From NCBI RefSeq assembly GCF_010015585.1, contig NW_022985068.1, positions 1,815,911-1,879,910 on the forward strand: a DNA stretch of 64,000 bases, read 5' to 3'. Position numbers and translations under genes: made by a program. Source of the DNA: Eremomyces bilateralis CBS 781.70 (Eukaryota; Ascomycota; Dothideomycetes; Eremomycetales; Eremomycetaceae). The first letter of the stretch is position 1; each line of letters starts with the position of its first letter. The notes beneath the pieces are model-generated. The model saw only the letters and a program-made list of their open reading frames with translations. It did no database searches and was not told where the DNA came from. Of this stretch, positions 31,801 through 44,388 are shown one piece after another.

Positions 31801-34800
31801 TGGATCTGGCGATGTCCAAGTTCTTCTGTTGGACCTTATTTAGAAGGGCGCGATTATCGTTCTCGGATGCTGTCAGACGTCCTTTGATGGTGACGAGTTC
31901 TCGCTCCAGTCTATCCTTCTCTTTGTCGTTTCGGTTTTTAAACGAGTCAGAATCGGCGAGCATTCTCGTTAAACTTTGTACTTGATCCGCAAGCTCAGCG
32001 TTTGCTGTCTCCATCTCTTCAAGATGTTGATCCTTGAGGCCGATCTCCTTCCGCAAGGCTGCTTGTCGCTCGTTCGCCGCCCGAGACACTGTCCGTTCAG
32101 CTGCCTCCTGGATCTCCAGCTTCTCTTCTTGCAGAGCAAGATACTTCTCACGGAGGCCGCGCAGTTCATTCTGGAACTCTTTGCGTTCCAGCTCTGCCGT
32201 TGCCCGGGCCTCGGTTGCCCGTCGTAACACATCCTGCTGAGCATACATTTCCTTCTCGATGATGATCTTCGACTCGTTGAGTGAGTCGTAATCGCGCTTG
32301 ATATTTTGATATTTGTGTTCCCCAAGCATCTGGACATCATCCCTGGACTGTCGTTCGCGGCTCAGTTCCGTCTGAACTTGGAACAGTTGCGATTTCAGGT
32401 CGTCGATTTGGGACTCGAGCATTTTTCGTCCCTGAGCTTCCGAGATGCGATCTTCCAGCATCTTCTTCGAATCGGCCGCTTCTCGTTCGAGCTGCAACTG
32501 ATGAGATTTCATAGCCTCAACTTGAGCCTGTGCCTCTCGAAGACGAGTCTGAAGATTATCGTGTTTGGAGGCGAGCGACCGCTTCTCGTCGTCGAATGAT
32601 TTTCTGTCCGACTCATACTTCTTCACATCGGATTTCAAGAGAGCAAGTTCGCTCTCTTTCCTCCTGATAAGATCTTCGAAACTCGTTGACGTGGAAGACA
32701 GATCCGTCATCTGTTGGCGAATTTGCCTGTTTTCGTCGAGCAATTCTTTGACTTGTCTCTTACTCGATTGGAGATCCTTCGTGGCATGGGATAGTTTGAT
32801 GTCCATGTCCTGGTCGGTTTTGAGGAGCTTTTGCTCCAGATCCTGCATCTTCCGCTCCTTGAGTGCGAGATGACTCGAAAGCATTTTGATTTCCTGCATC
32901 AAGCTCTCCTCCTCTTCGGAACGTTGGGATCTGGCATTTTCCAGTTCTTGAATGCCTTGCTCCAGACCGTTGATTTGAGAAGTTAGGTCCTGTTTCTCAG
33001 CCTCGAGCTTGGCAATGATAATACCGGCTTGTTCAAGCTCTCCTTTCCAGACGTCTGCCTTTTCTTCAGCAGCCTTCTTCGCATCCATCAGTGCATCCAA
33101 CTGATCCTCCGTCTTCTCGAGATCCTCGATGGCGCCAGCAAGCTTATCTTCGAGCTCCGCTTCCCGGGCTTGAAGTCGCTTGAAGATCTCCTCCTTGTCC
33201 AAAGCAAGCGCTCTCTCTGATTCGAGTGTTTGCTGGACTCTTTGTATCTCAATCTCCGTACGCCGGCGGTCCTCCTCCACGCGCGATCGTTCCTCGGCTT
33301 CATAGCCCATCTTCTCCTCAAGAGCTTTGATTGCTTCATCCCTGCGCCGGACCTCATTTGCCTGTCGAGTCGCACCGAGTAACGGCTTCATGTGAACAAA
33401 CAGTTGCCACCATGGACTGGCCTGCAGCTCCAAGTACACAGCAAAGTTCCGTTGCACGACCCGGGTGGCTTCAGCTCGATATAGTCGCTTATGCGCTGCA
33501 CGACGCTGGATGAAACCACGGGCTACACTTTGGAAGCGACCCATGATGTCCGAGATCAGCGCATCACGGCGTTCTTCGAGCTCGGCAAGGACGCCAGCAC
33601 GGAAGAACACTTTAGTGATGCCAACGCGATAGAGAGCCCGGTCCATTCCAAGCCGCTCAAGCATCATGGCCACCACGGCTTGGCCCTCGATGTATCCTTT
33701 GGGAAGGTCTTTGGAGACGAGAACCTCGTATCGCGAGCGGAACTCCGCGAACGGCAAGCGATTGGGGAATCCAGTTCTCGCTATCCTGATGCCTTCCAAG
33801 ACACCATTGCAGCGGAGCTGGTCGAGGACGAGCTGAGCACTGAAATTTTTGGGCCGTTTCTTGTGATTTGGTAGAATACATCGAACGAAGTGTGGGTGGG
33901 TGGAGTGAAGCTGCGACATCAGCGTTGAAAGCTGCTCCTTATGCCTCTGTGCAACCGTGCGGAAGAGCCCTCTCTTGACTCTCGAGCGAGTCGGGTCTCC
34001 ATCCGATGGATCGCCACAGTCCACGAACAGGTGCGCCACATGCTGATCAGAAGATTGGGAGAGAAGAGCCGTCAGATTATCGTTGAGAGGATCTTTGTTC
34101 TTTTCCAGCCAGTTATGCGTGGAGTACTCGACTTCTGCTGCATAATGGGTTAAGACGAAGCCTTGTGCCAGAAGGTTGCGGCGGTACTTGGGCGTTTTCC
34201 GATCCCATAATGAATGTAGCTTGTCTGTGAAGGATACGTCGGTCGCCTTGGGCATCACGCAGTCTTCGTCAAGACACGAAAATATGCCAATCGGGTTTGG
34301 TAACTCGATTAAATCGATGGTCGGCTGGAGGTCTTTCCCAAAATCGATGAACTTCCACTCAATCTGCTCACGTGCGTATTCCTCTTGTTCCAGGACGAAC
34401 ATGTGGTGGTTGAAGAATTGTTGAAGCTTCTCGTTGGTGTAGTTGATGCACAACTGCTCGAATGAGTTTTCTTCAAAGATCTCGAAACCCGCAATATCAA
34501 GGACGCCGATGAAGTGCGTGTCTTCGTTGCTGGATCCACTTCGATCTAATGTCCGGTTGATACGCGATACGAGGTCGCCGAATGATCGTTCATAGATGCC
34601 TTTTGCTAACGCATCGATAGAAGCGCGAACTTGTTCCGGTGTTTGGGTTTTTTCGACCCATTCGCGGCCGGCCTTGACTCTCGGATGGAGGAGACCTTTG
34701 ATGAATGGCTCTGATGGAATACCGAGCAGTTTGCAGACCTTCTCAGCTTGTTTCTCGGCGTTGTAGTCAAGCGACGCTTGGTCTGCACGGAGGCTTTCTT

Positions 34801-36160
34801 TGATGACAGTAATGTTACCCAGGTGAAGGACTGCGGCCAAGGCGCGCAAGATCGACCGTTGTTCATTCTCCGAGAAGCCCATGATGCAAAAGGCTTCAAT
34901 CAAAGAGTTCCATTCTTCGTGATCGGAGATACCGGAAATCGCATCATTTCCGTGTTTCGTGTATTCGAAATCGTTAAGTTCCATGCCGTCCAGCAAAAGG
35001 TCTGACCTCATCTTTCGATCCGCTCCTCGCAGAAGCTGATAGAAGATGTGGTAGTTTCGTTCGGTGGAATTGATCCGGACCACTCGAGACTTCTCCAGCA
35101 GATACCAGTCAATATAAGCGCCGGAAATTTGCCCCGATCGTGTAAACTCGATCCTGATGAATTTCCCAAACCGTGAGGAGTTGTTATTCCGGACGGTCTG
35201 GGCATTTCCAAAAGCCTCGAGGATGGGATTGGCTCGCAGTATCTGCTCGGCAAGGTTGGAGAGATGTTTCCCACCAGACTTAGCAGCCCTCGGGGTGTCT
35301 GACGTTGCCACAGCAGCGAGATATTGAATGACCTTCTTGGTATTCTCTGTCTTTCCCGCGCCAGATTCACCCGTCACCAGTATGCTTTGGTTTTCGCCCT
35401 CCTCCACAAGGTTCCGGAATGCTTCATCGGCCATGGCGAAGATGTGCGGCTTTGTGTCCTCGCGGCTTCGACCACGGTACATGTTGATGTAGTCTCGAGT
35501 GTAGATCGGCAGCGGGCAATATGGGTTGACCGTAACCAAGAATAGCCCAGAGTATGTGTATATAAGGTCTGACTGATACCTCATGTGCAGGTTGTGAACC
35601 ACCGAGGCTTCGTTCAGATGCGTGAGCTCGGCCATGTCGTCTGTTTTGTCGAATTTGGCGGGGTTGACTTTATCAACGCTCTCGGAATCGACCTCGCGCT
35701 GGGTATCATCGTCGCATTGCACCAGTAAACGTCCCCCTTCGCGTTCTTCCACAACCCAACCTTTCACGAACGCCTTCTCCGGGTCTTTCAGCCAGACATA
35801 TCTCTTTCCGGAGAAATCATTCTCCCCTTCAATGCCAGACACCTTCTCATAGCCGTCTTGCATCTCTTCAGTCTTAATGAACTGCGGTGCAAATGTCCCC
35901 GTCGAATGCGTAGCACCTCTGTGAGAATTCGATCGCTGTCGGTTGGAATCGCTTCGAGAAAGTAAGGGAGCATTCACCATGGGTGAGAAGGATTGATGTC
36001 GCGCATGGCTGGTTCGATCGGATAGTGGGAAGGATGAGGATAATATGGATGATTTCGGCCGTCCATTCGGAGGGGATGCAACTGGGGGAGAAGGAGAAGC
36101 AGACTCTCTGCTGAAGTGGTCTCGCCGCCATCTTGGGCCATTCTGAGCTGGCACCGACAT
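28834..36160 (-). CDS. Myosin II heavy chain
   Basis: Exons 36160-29381 and 29328-28834 (one 52 bp intron) encode 2424 residues. The frame continues upstream only to a TTG, so ATG 36160 (MSVPAQNGPRWRR) is the start. A Ser-rich extension of about 110 residues precedes the SH3-like subdomain (KRYVWLKDPEKAFVKGW). The motor has P-loop GESGAGKT at about 264-271, switch I NNNSSRFGKF, switch II DIAGFEIFEENSFEQLCIN, and the actin-binding THPHFVRCILPNHKK. One or two IQ-like segments follow (FQSVARGFIQRRAAHKRL). About 1400 residues of nearly unbroken coiled coil follow, and the Gly/Ser-rich tail ends SATKGFL. Class II myosin forms the actomyosin ring at septation (MyoB in Aspergillus, Myo2 in fission yeast). 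The 6.8 kb exon without interruption is striking but complete. Confidence 0.97.
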
Positions 36161-36912
36161 GACGGTCGACTGGGTGTTGATCAACTATGTTCTGCTGGGG
36201 TGGCACGCATGACAGAGCTGAGTGCCATTAATTGGGAAGAGGTTCTAGAAAGAGGTCCAAGAAAAGAGAGCACAAGATAGGCAAGAGTTGTTCAAGGTAG
36301 GGAATTGTTCTTTGGACATTTCATCACCTCGTTCATTCAGGTCCACGAGACGACATGGTGGAGTGGTGAACATCGGTGTTTACAAACATGCGTCGGTCGG
36401 ACGACTCGCGCCTGTCGCGCAACCTCAGCTGGTGATCGCTGATTGGTTGAGTCACGTGAGTGGTGGTCGATCTCGCGATATTCTTTGCCTCCGGCCGACA
36501 ACTCTACTGCTGTCCCTTAGTCCATGTCACTTTCGAGGAGTAAAACGATACCATCTACCCGTGTGGCCATTGTCTCCTAGCTGCCTATTGAAGGAGCTCA
36601 TCCAAAATTCATTGAGAGACCATCTCCCATTTTAATGACGCGAGAGTCAAGCAACATTCAAGAGCTTGCTATCCCTTCTCTCGCTCTACTGCGCAAGAGT
36701 GCTTTCAAGGACTAAATCCATCTCGTCCTTTCCTATCCATCGCTTGTCCTCACTGATCGCTGTCATTTGAGCATTTGGATTTACCTATTGTTCTCTCGAC
36801 TCTTCCACAGTCTCAATCATTGATGTTACGGTGATAATGTTGTGGACCTCACTAGCATGAAGCAGCAACATCGACACCACCACCCTCAGTAACGCTCAAG
36901 ATCGTCGTCAAG
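36161..36912. other. Divergent promoter region between myosin II and the Red1-like gene
   Basis: About 750 bp between two divergent starts. It contains T/C-rich tracts before the plus-strand gene (about 36680-36800). No gene recognised. Confidence 0.5.
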
Positions 36913-39900
36913 ATGGGTGACTACCATAACCCTCATTTCGGCCACGGATCGATGCCATATGCTGCGCAGAATAGCATACCATTTTCGCAGCCTCCTCAGC
37001 AGATGTTCCCTCAGCAACATGCCATGCAAATGCCTCAGCAGCATTCCGGATACACGCCTCATCCAAACCAAGCCGCATACCAGCATAGCGCGACCTTGCC
37101 TTCAGGAAACTACGGCCAGCCGATGCCGCCTTTTCCTAACCCGTACTGGGGACAGGTCACGCAGACCTCGCCAATCACTGCCCAGTCTCAGTATCAGACA
37201 CCGCCGGGTTATGGCATGCCTTTTCCCATCCCGCACTCGGTCGCTGGATACGCCGCAAACACTCCTGCTGCAGGGCAGTATCAAGCCTTTTCAATGCAGA
37301 ATACCCCTTACGCCCAACAACATAGCCAAATGCGCTCGCAAGCCCCTCAAAATCCGACCTTTCCTGGGTTCCCATCCCCTGGGCCGCAACTGACACCAAA
37401 CGGTACCAACGGACAGCCCAGGCCACGTCAAGATCTAGAAATGAGTAATGTCGACACAAACCCCATCACACCTTCATCTCAGCATGGCAAAACTGGAGCC
37501 GATGGATGGGGAAGTGTACAAGGTGGTGCAAATGAACCAAGAACTGATGCCAATCTGCATGGCAATGAAATGGCACGTGAAGCGAAAGGTTGGATCTCCT
37601 CATTCACTTCCTTGCCATGCGATCTCGAATCTGACTGCTTTCTAGATGCCTCTCATGATGCTTTAAACGCAGCAATCGAGATAGAAGACAACGAAGCCTA
37701 TTCTCCATCTTTGCCGCCGGTCAGTCAGGAAAATAATGCAGAAATGCAGAAACCCGATCAACCTACCAAGGGCGTGCAACCCAGTTCAAGTGAGCCAGCC
37801 GGTAAGTGGGAAGCCTGTGGAGTAGTGGTTCATCGTACTGTTATTACTTTCTTCAGAAAACACATTAACATTTCCATTTTTCACAGATGTTTTGAATGTG
37901 AATCACAACCCACCATATTTGCAAGCGCCAACTTCCCAAGTCCCTGCGAGTGTTCCTTTCGGATCAACCAGCATTCAATCGATTCCATCACACACAAACC
38001 TAGGCGACCCTTCCCACCACACACAACCCACAACATCCGCCACGCAGCCAGGTCACGCAGTGCCTCACCCAGATTGGGTTCGGAAATTCGTGAATACATT
38101 GGCGGAGAACGGCTACAGCGTTGGTGACATGGCGGAAGAAAATCCTCCTTGGACTGAATTTGAAATTGCCCAACTAAGTGGGCTATTTGACGAGGCTCGT
38201 GTCCACCTCGCCCAAGCGAAAGCACGAGTGGCCGCCGCGAAGCTGGGTAAATCTGCCCCGAAACCCCCACATGAGGAGTATATCCAGCGTCCCGCTGGTT
38301 CTACCGCCTTGGTTCCTCCCGAAGTCAATCAATCATTGACCCAGAATGCCCCTCCATGCGGTGAATCCGCTATTGCGACCGATCTCCCTGGGCTCGTCAA
38401 TCCAACTCCAGAAGCTGTCAAGGTGAACAATGCCGTGGGTGCAGCCTCATCAGGATATTCTCCCGATGTCCACAGACTTTCACCTTCACAGCCAATGAAA
38501 ACCTCCACTACGATTGCTCAATCAGTGGGCACAACTCCAGAAGCTGCAGCTGCAAAGCGTCAGGAATATATCCAGAAACTTCTTGCTCTTAAGAAGAAGA
38601 AGGCCGCGGGGTCTAATGCCGACCAAGCTCCGCCCTCTATACCCACGCCATCAGCGCTACTAGCAGAGCTCTCGGAAGAGTCCAAAGTTGTCAACCCTCC
38701 CATTTCCACAGGGCCAGAAGATGTCACTTCTAAGGCCATCGCATTCTCTGAGGCGGAGAGAAGTCCTTCCGTCGCAATCCCGGAGAACGGAGCACTGTCC
38801 GATGCGGTGGCGATCTCGGAAAGAGAAGAAAAGAAACGCAAGCAAACAGAGTTGGCTCGCCAAAGGTTGGAGGCTCATTTACTGAGGCAGAAAGCACAAG
38901 GGACTCCAAAACAAGCACCGGCTTATTCTCCACATCACCTGTCAAGTCAAGTTCAGCAACAGGAGAACATGTCCCAGGCTCCTGTTATTGCCAGGCCAGC
39001 CTCTTCCATGGGTGCGATCCCAGGACTTAGTCTTTCAGAGACCTTCCCGACTGCTATGTCAACCGGCCAAGGACTTCGCACTGCTCCCATCGTGAACGGC
39101 CAAGGTTATCCAAACGCCTTCTCCTCTCCTATCCGCCCTGTGCCTGGCTCTTTTTCCGTCCAGTCAAGCAATCTGAATAAGCGAAGAAGGCCTGTCGCTT
39201 CGGACTTTGACGATATTGACACGGAACCTTTGAGTAAACGTCCATCGTTCACTGCAAGTCGAAGCGCAAGCTATGGACAAGTCCATAACGCCTATGGTGG
39301 CTATGATCCCCATGAGCGGATGATAATCGATCTTAGTGATGACGAAGACGAAGATGAGGAGGAAGAGGAGGGTGAGGTTCTTGAGGATACAGAAGATGCT
39401 ATCCAAGATTCGGTTGAGCTTGAGGCCGCAGTAGCCGGCCTGATCGAATCTGAAATGCGGAAAGGAGCAAATTCTGGGGACGGTCTCCCTCCCCCGCCTC
39501 GTCCCCTTCCCGCTCTTTCATCGCTTCCTACCGTAACCCGATCCCGCGCACCGTTGGATACGCCGCCAATACCTTCCGGCTCTGAGACGCCGAACGTGGT
39601 CGAGAAAGAACAGGAAATCGAGAGGCTGAAGCGCGAGATTGCCGCCAAAGAAGCACTGATGCAGGCAAAACTGAAAGCCAAGAGCTCGCTCAAGAAACCC
39701 GACGCTCAGAGGAACGTCAAATCCGATCCCGCTACATCCTTCTCAGGCCGGCCAGCTGGTTTCACCACAACCGCTCATGCCGAAAGATCTGCAATAGCTT
39801 CAATCTCGCCTCGAATCAGTCGGGCCCAGATGCCAAGTACATTGGCGCTTTCCGACTCCCATGCCCATACGCTTTCTCCGTCGCCTTACCGTGAAACGTC

Positions 39901-42162
39901 AGTCCGTGCGCGGCGAAAGGAAGAATTGCAGAGAAAAATGCAGCAACTAGAAGATGAAGAGCGGAGAAGGCGCGAGGAAAAAGACAGGTATCTCCAAGAG
40001 CTCATGCAAATTAGCGATGACAGCGGCGAAGATGCTGGTGCTGGTGTCGCCAATGAGGTTGATAATTCGGAAGGAGATGCCAGCGCCCGCCTAGTCGGTG
40101 TCCCACTGGAGACCACTATACCCGAAGCCGCTGTGCCAGAAGCAGGCCCGGCTTTTGAGGCCATTCCGGGCTCTGCGGAGTCTGTTCGAGCCGATGCAAT
40201 ACCCACAGAGCGCCGGGCATCTGAGGATGATCTTGAGACAGGCTGGGAAGACCAGGATCTTTACGAAGACACGACCAAGAAGGATGACTCGGTCGATGGC
40301 CAGTCTGTTTCTTCCGCTATCTATGATGGCGGTGAGGACGAGGAGATGCTGTACGACGAGGATGACCGCACACCGCCCAATAATGCTAGCGAATCTTCTG
40401 GCCCTGGCGAGGCGATGGATCTTGAGGTCAGTGAGGGCGAGATTATGGAGGACGACGACACAAACAGACAAGCCCCCGAATCGCCAGATGATCCTAGAGA
40501 GATGGATCTACCCGAAATTGTTTATGGAGCAGAGGGGATGATTACGGCATCCAGGATTCCAAGTGCTTCGGCACTTCAGAGTGGTTCGGTATCCAAAGTA
40601 TCACAAGAGGTAGTCTCCACGCTCCTGCACAGTGGATCTGCACCTATGGAAGAATCATCAACCGAATCCGTCGACGAGGAAGAAGACTTCTACGATCAAG
40701 ACGAACAGCTTGCTCCAACCAATGGCTCACAGCGCTCCGTTGGGTCTGCTGCCGAAGAAGATGACAGCGATGATTATGATCCCGAGGACATCATCGGCGA
40801 TGAAGCTGCTTTGAGTGCCCAAGATGCCGATATCGGAGAGGACGTCAACAGCACAATTCCTGATCATGTCTCGCTGGCCGCACAAGTCGCTGCTGGATTC
40901 CTCGAGATGGAGTCTCTTGACCCAAGCCAATCGACCAGTGTCTTCAGCGAAGACCGAGTAGGTGCGATCGGCGCAGCTCATCTGACCAGCTTCGAGAAGC
41001 CTGGCGAAGTCCAAAACGCCGCTCCCATCGACACCACAAATCCGATTGCAGCTTTGCTCTCGTCCCATGTCGAATCCATTAGTACCCAAGGTGACTCACA
41101 GAAAGACGCAGACCGTGCGATTGCTGCGGTTGATGACAAGCATACCGATGACGCCGAGCGCCAGGCACAAGAAGCACTTATACTCGAGGCGAAACGGGCT
41201 GAGAGGAATGCCTTGCTCCGGGCGAGGCTAGAAGCTCTTCGCCAGAACAAGCCGTCATCTGAAGCGGAGGCTTCTCCGGTACAGCGAGATATCGCCGAGG
41301 AGAAGCAGGCAGTGACAGATGAAGTCCAGATTGCAGCTGCGGAACCTAGTGCTACTTCGGAAGCTTCTGAGGAGAGTTCGGAATCGGAGTCGGAGGAATC
41401 AGAAGACATGGACCTTGAATCTGTAAGTGCCGCAATCCTGTTCAGCCGTGAGAGAATGTACGTGAATTTAACATCTCTTAGAACACGCCAGAAATACAGA
41501 TTCGAGCTACCAGCCAAGAGGCTTCAATGAAAGTGCCCGTGCCCAGTATCCCTCAACCCACGGCTGGGGCTCTTGCGAACGCTCGCTCCCAGCATTTCAA
41601 AGCTTACGAGTCCCCCTTGCGCATGTTCAGGTCCTATCGATACCATCCGCACTACTCCCAGAACGTCCGCGGGGGTTTCCGTTCGTTAACTTACAGCCAT
41701 AGCATCGATCCGAACAAGCCGATATGTATGAATGACATTGACGGTGTCTGTACTGACCCAAAGTGCAAGAAAGGTCAACATTGGAATAAGATGGGGTTGA
41801 GTGGTATGTTTGTTCTGTGGTCACTTGATTTCTCGAGCCAGTAATGTGGACTCGGCTCCTCCTCCGCCCATTCAACTCGTTCCTTGCATGCTCCTTTCTT
41901 TCACTAGTTCTTGCACTATGTTCAGGGTGGTCTTACTGACAGCTGTGCCACTAACGATGCAGACGACATGATCCTTGTTCAGCTCGGGACAAAGAACCCC
42001 GGCCAGACCGAAGACGAACGCAAGAAATGGACCGAAGGACTCAAGGAGGTGGTAAAGGTCCTTCGACAACGCGGCGTAAACGATCCGGAATTAGTTGCGA
42101 AAGAAATCGCAAACTACCGACGACGATTTCTCGGCGATGAGACACGGGTCTTGAACTTATGA
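36913..42162 (+). CDS. Red1/ZFC3H1-like zinc-finger protein
   Basis: Five exons: 36913-37588, 37646-37801, 37887-41422, 41482-41803 and 41963-42162 (introns 57, 85, 59 and 159 bp). They encode 1629 residues with all joins in frame. The first 200 residues are Gln/Pro/Tyr/Met-rich and disordered. The middle is long, acidic and Ser-rich, with short coiled coils (REEKKRKQTELARQRLEAHL; KRAERNALLRARLEALRQNK). The C-terminus has the conserved zf-C3H1 (PF10650-type) region: YESPLRMFRSYRYHPHY, PICMNDIDGVCTDPKC and KKGQHWNKMGLSDDMILVQLG, giving Cys3His ligands. This architecture is that of fission yeast Red1 and animal ZFC3H1, scaffolds of the MTREC/PAXT complexes that hand nuclear RNAs to the exosome. 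The assignment rests on the zinc finger and overall layout. Confidence 0.85.
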
Positions 42163-42944
42163 GGCTTGAATTGATGCCTACTTGCATAGATCCCACTCTC
42201 CCATCCCTCCCATTTCTGATACCCCAAGCATTATCTACCGGCGTGGTCACGCTCGCATTTGTTTTTGCCTTAATTACGCTAGCATGTGGCTCTCATCTTG
42301 TGATGAACTGCTTTCCTGCTCGTTTCTTTCCTGTTTCCTCTCGCGTGCGGGCTCCGTCCTGCGACTTGCACACTTCCGAGTCAATGAGTTTAAGCTATCT
42401 CAGTCCGATCTGGCCGAGCCAGATACCTCAGCGGGTACATCTTCTCGCGACCCTCTAGCCTGAGCTTGGCGCATGCGGGCAAGTCTCGAAACGTTCGATC
42501 TCCGTCATCGAAATCAGGACCAGGAGTAAAGGAATTTCCGGGAACGAACGGTATTTGGAAATACTACGAGAAGCTGGTTGCACCGCCTTTTCCAACGCCC
42601 CTCGGTCCGCCTTTCACCTTATCCGGCGTGGCTAAATATGACCGTAAGACTGTACGTCAACCGGTCGGAGCAAGCGAGACCAGGCGATGAAGATGCGGGA
42701 TGCCGCCGCGTACCAAATCACGTCAGTGTCAAAGTTCACAAAAGTTGGAAGTGCGACACGTAGTGTTTCAATAGCTTAGTTATGGCTCTAAAATAATTGA
42801 ACTTCTTAATCCTTCATATATGCGCCATTGTGACGTGAATACCGTACCTTGTTCTCCCAGCCAGGAATAAATCTGGTTACAGGGAATTTCATTTTCTCAA
42901 ACTTCGGGAAAACACATTCCAGGAAGAGCCCACATCAGCCGAGA
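42163..42944. other. Intergenic between convergent genes, nothing seen
   Basis: 3' flanks of the Red1-like gene and the oxidoreductase gene. No feature recognised. Confidence 0.5.
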
Positions 42945-44388
42945 CTATTGGAGTTCCCATTGATCGCCGTTGACGACCACATCAATGGGTCTCTTCTCAT
43001 CCAAGCTTCTCCGTCCCGCTTCCAGAATGGCCGACGTGGCAAGAGTGTTCTTCAACGTTGGCAAATTCATATTGTCGAAATTATCCAATGTGGCTGTTCC
43101 CTCTTTGAGGGCCGTGACGGCATCGACGAACTTCTCGAACGACACATAGCCGTAGCCGGACTGACCATTGAACTCGCCGGTGGGACCAGGAGCATATGAC
43201 ATGTAGAAACTGGTTGCAAGTTAGTGTCCAGCGATGGAGTCCCAGGGTATTTGGGGATACTCACGGATTATACCACGCCAACCCGCCATCGTCGCTGGTC
43301 ACATCGTATCCCCTCTTGGCCTGATTCATGCGAATCTCCCCCTTCGACCCGACATAGTGGAAGTACTGGTTACTGTGCACGCCTGCCTTCTGCGGCGCCG
43401 TCCAACTCGCCGTGTATATTCCCACCGCCCTCTTCGCACCGAGATCCTCCACTTGGTCCTCCTTGCCTTCAACCGATTTTCCCCACTCCACCATGCAGGT
43501 GATGGTATCCTCTGTCTCTGCCACGCAGCCCACACCGGTGGCGATCCCTTTACTCGCCGATGCATTCACGCGTGCGGGCCTCCACTGTGGTGCCAGGTAC
43601 GCACAGATGTCGATATGGTGCGAGTTGAGGTAGTAGCTGATGTCCGAGTCCTTGCCCGCCCAGGCCTTGAACGTTTCCAGCTGCGACTTCGGCTGTGACA
43701 TGTAGCTGTAGAAGTAGTTGAAGTCGCCGATTTGCGTGGCCTTGTGTCGGGCATCTGCGTAGGCCGGGTCGAATCGCTTGTGGTGCTCGACGTAGACCAG
43801 GAGATTGCGCTTGCGAGCTTCGGCGAGAAGGATCTGGTGCTCGGAGAGGAGCAGCGTGGCAGGCTTGGTGACGAGGACATGGTGGCCCTTTTGGAGGGCA
43901 TACAGAGCGATTGGGAAATGTGTGGGGTCAGGTGTGAAAATGGTGATGGCAGAGGCGGGAGGAAGGGCATCGATAGCCGCCTTGTAGGCCTCCGGGTCGG
44001 ACGTATTGTTGTCCGGGTAGGAGTCGAAGCTGGTGTCCAAATTGTTGTAGACTTGGGTGATGTTCTTGGTAAGGTGTTCTCCTAGAATGTCCCTGATATC
44101 AGACCATCTCGTCCTATATGGTTCGGACGATGGAGGACTTACGGATTGCTGGGAACTTCTGGCCTGAGACTCCCACCATACTCAAGTTGCCCACCTTGCC
44201 TCGCCTTCGCAGGTCAAAGAGCGTCAGTCCAACCACGCCCACCTTCTTGTCTGATCCGGAAGCTCCTCCGCCAACAAATCCCGTCGTGTACTCCCCAGTA
44301 CCGACCTACGTGGTAGTCCGTCAATATGTGTCCCTCAACTCAAAGGGAAATGACCTGTACTCACCATGCACACATCGAGTGGAGCCAT
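42945..44388 (-). CDS. Gfo/Idh/MocA-family oxidoreductase
   Basis: Exons 44388-44365, 44305-44143, 44081-43265 and 43209-42945 (introns 59, 61 and 55 bp) encode 422 residues. The start is MAPLDVCM, followed by [19 protein letters not shown], a Rossmann motif with G-x-G-x-x-x-G spacing. The family lysine lies in [12 protein letters not shown]; the [16 protein letters not shown] and [10 protein letters not shown] motifs carry catalytic His/Asp candidates. The C-terminal beta-sheet domain contains [20 protein letters not shown]. The nearest kinds I recall are fungal D-galacturonate reductase-like and other sugar(-acid) dehydrogenases of this family. Substrate is not certain. A second acceptor (44092, CAG) would break the frame, so the TCTAG at 44082 must be used. 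The gene is divergent from an aldolase 1.6 kb away. Confidence 0.88.

Noticed and set aside
44082-44142. Apparent frameshift in the Gfo/Idh/MocA gene if the CAG acceptor at 44092 is used
   Set aside because: The TCTAG acceptor ten bases further on restores AIREHLTKNI in frame, so no lesion is needed.
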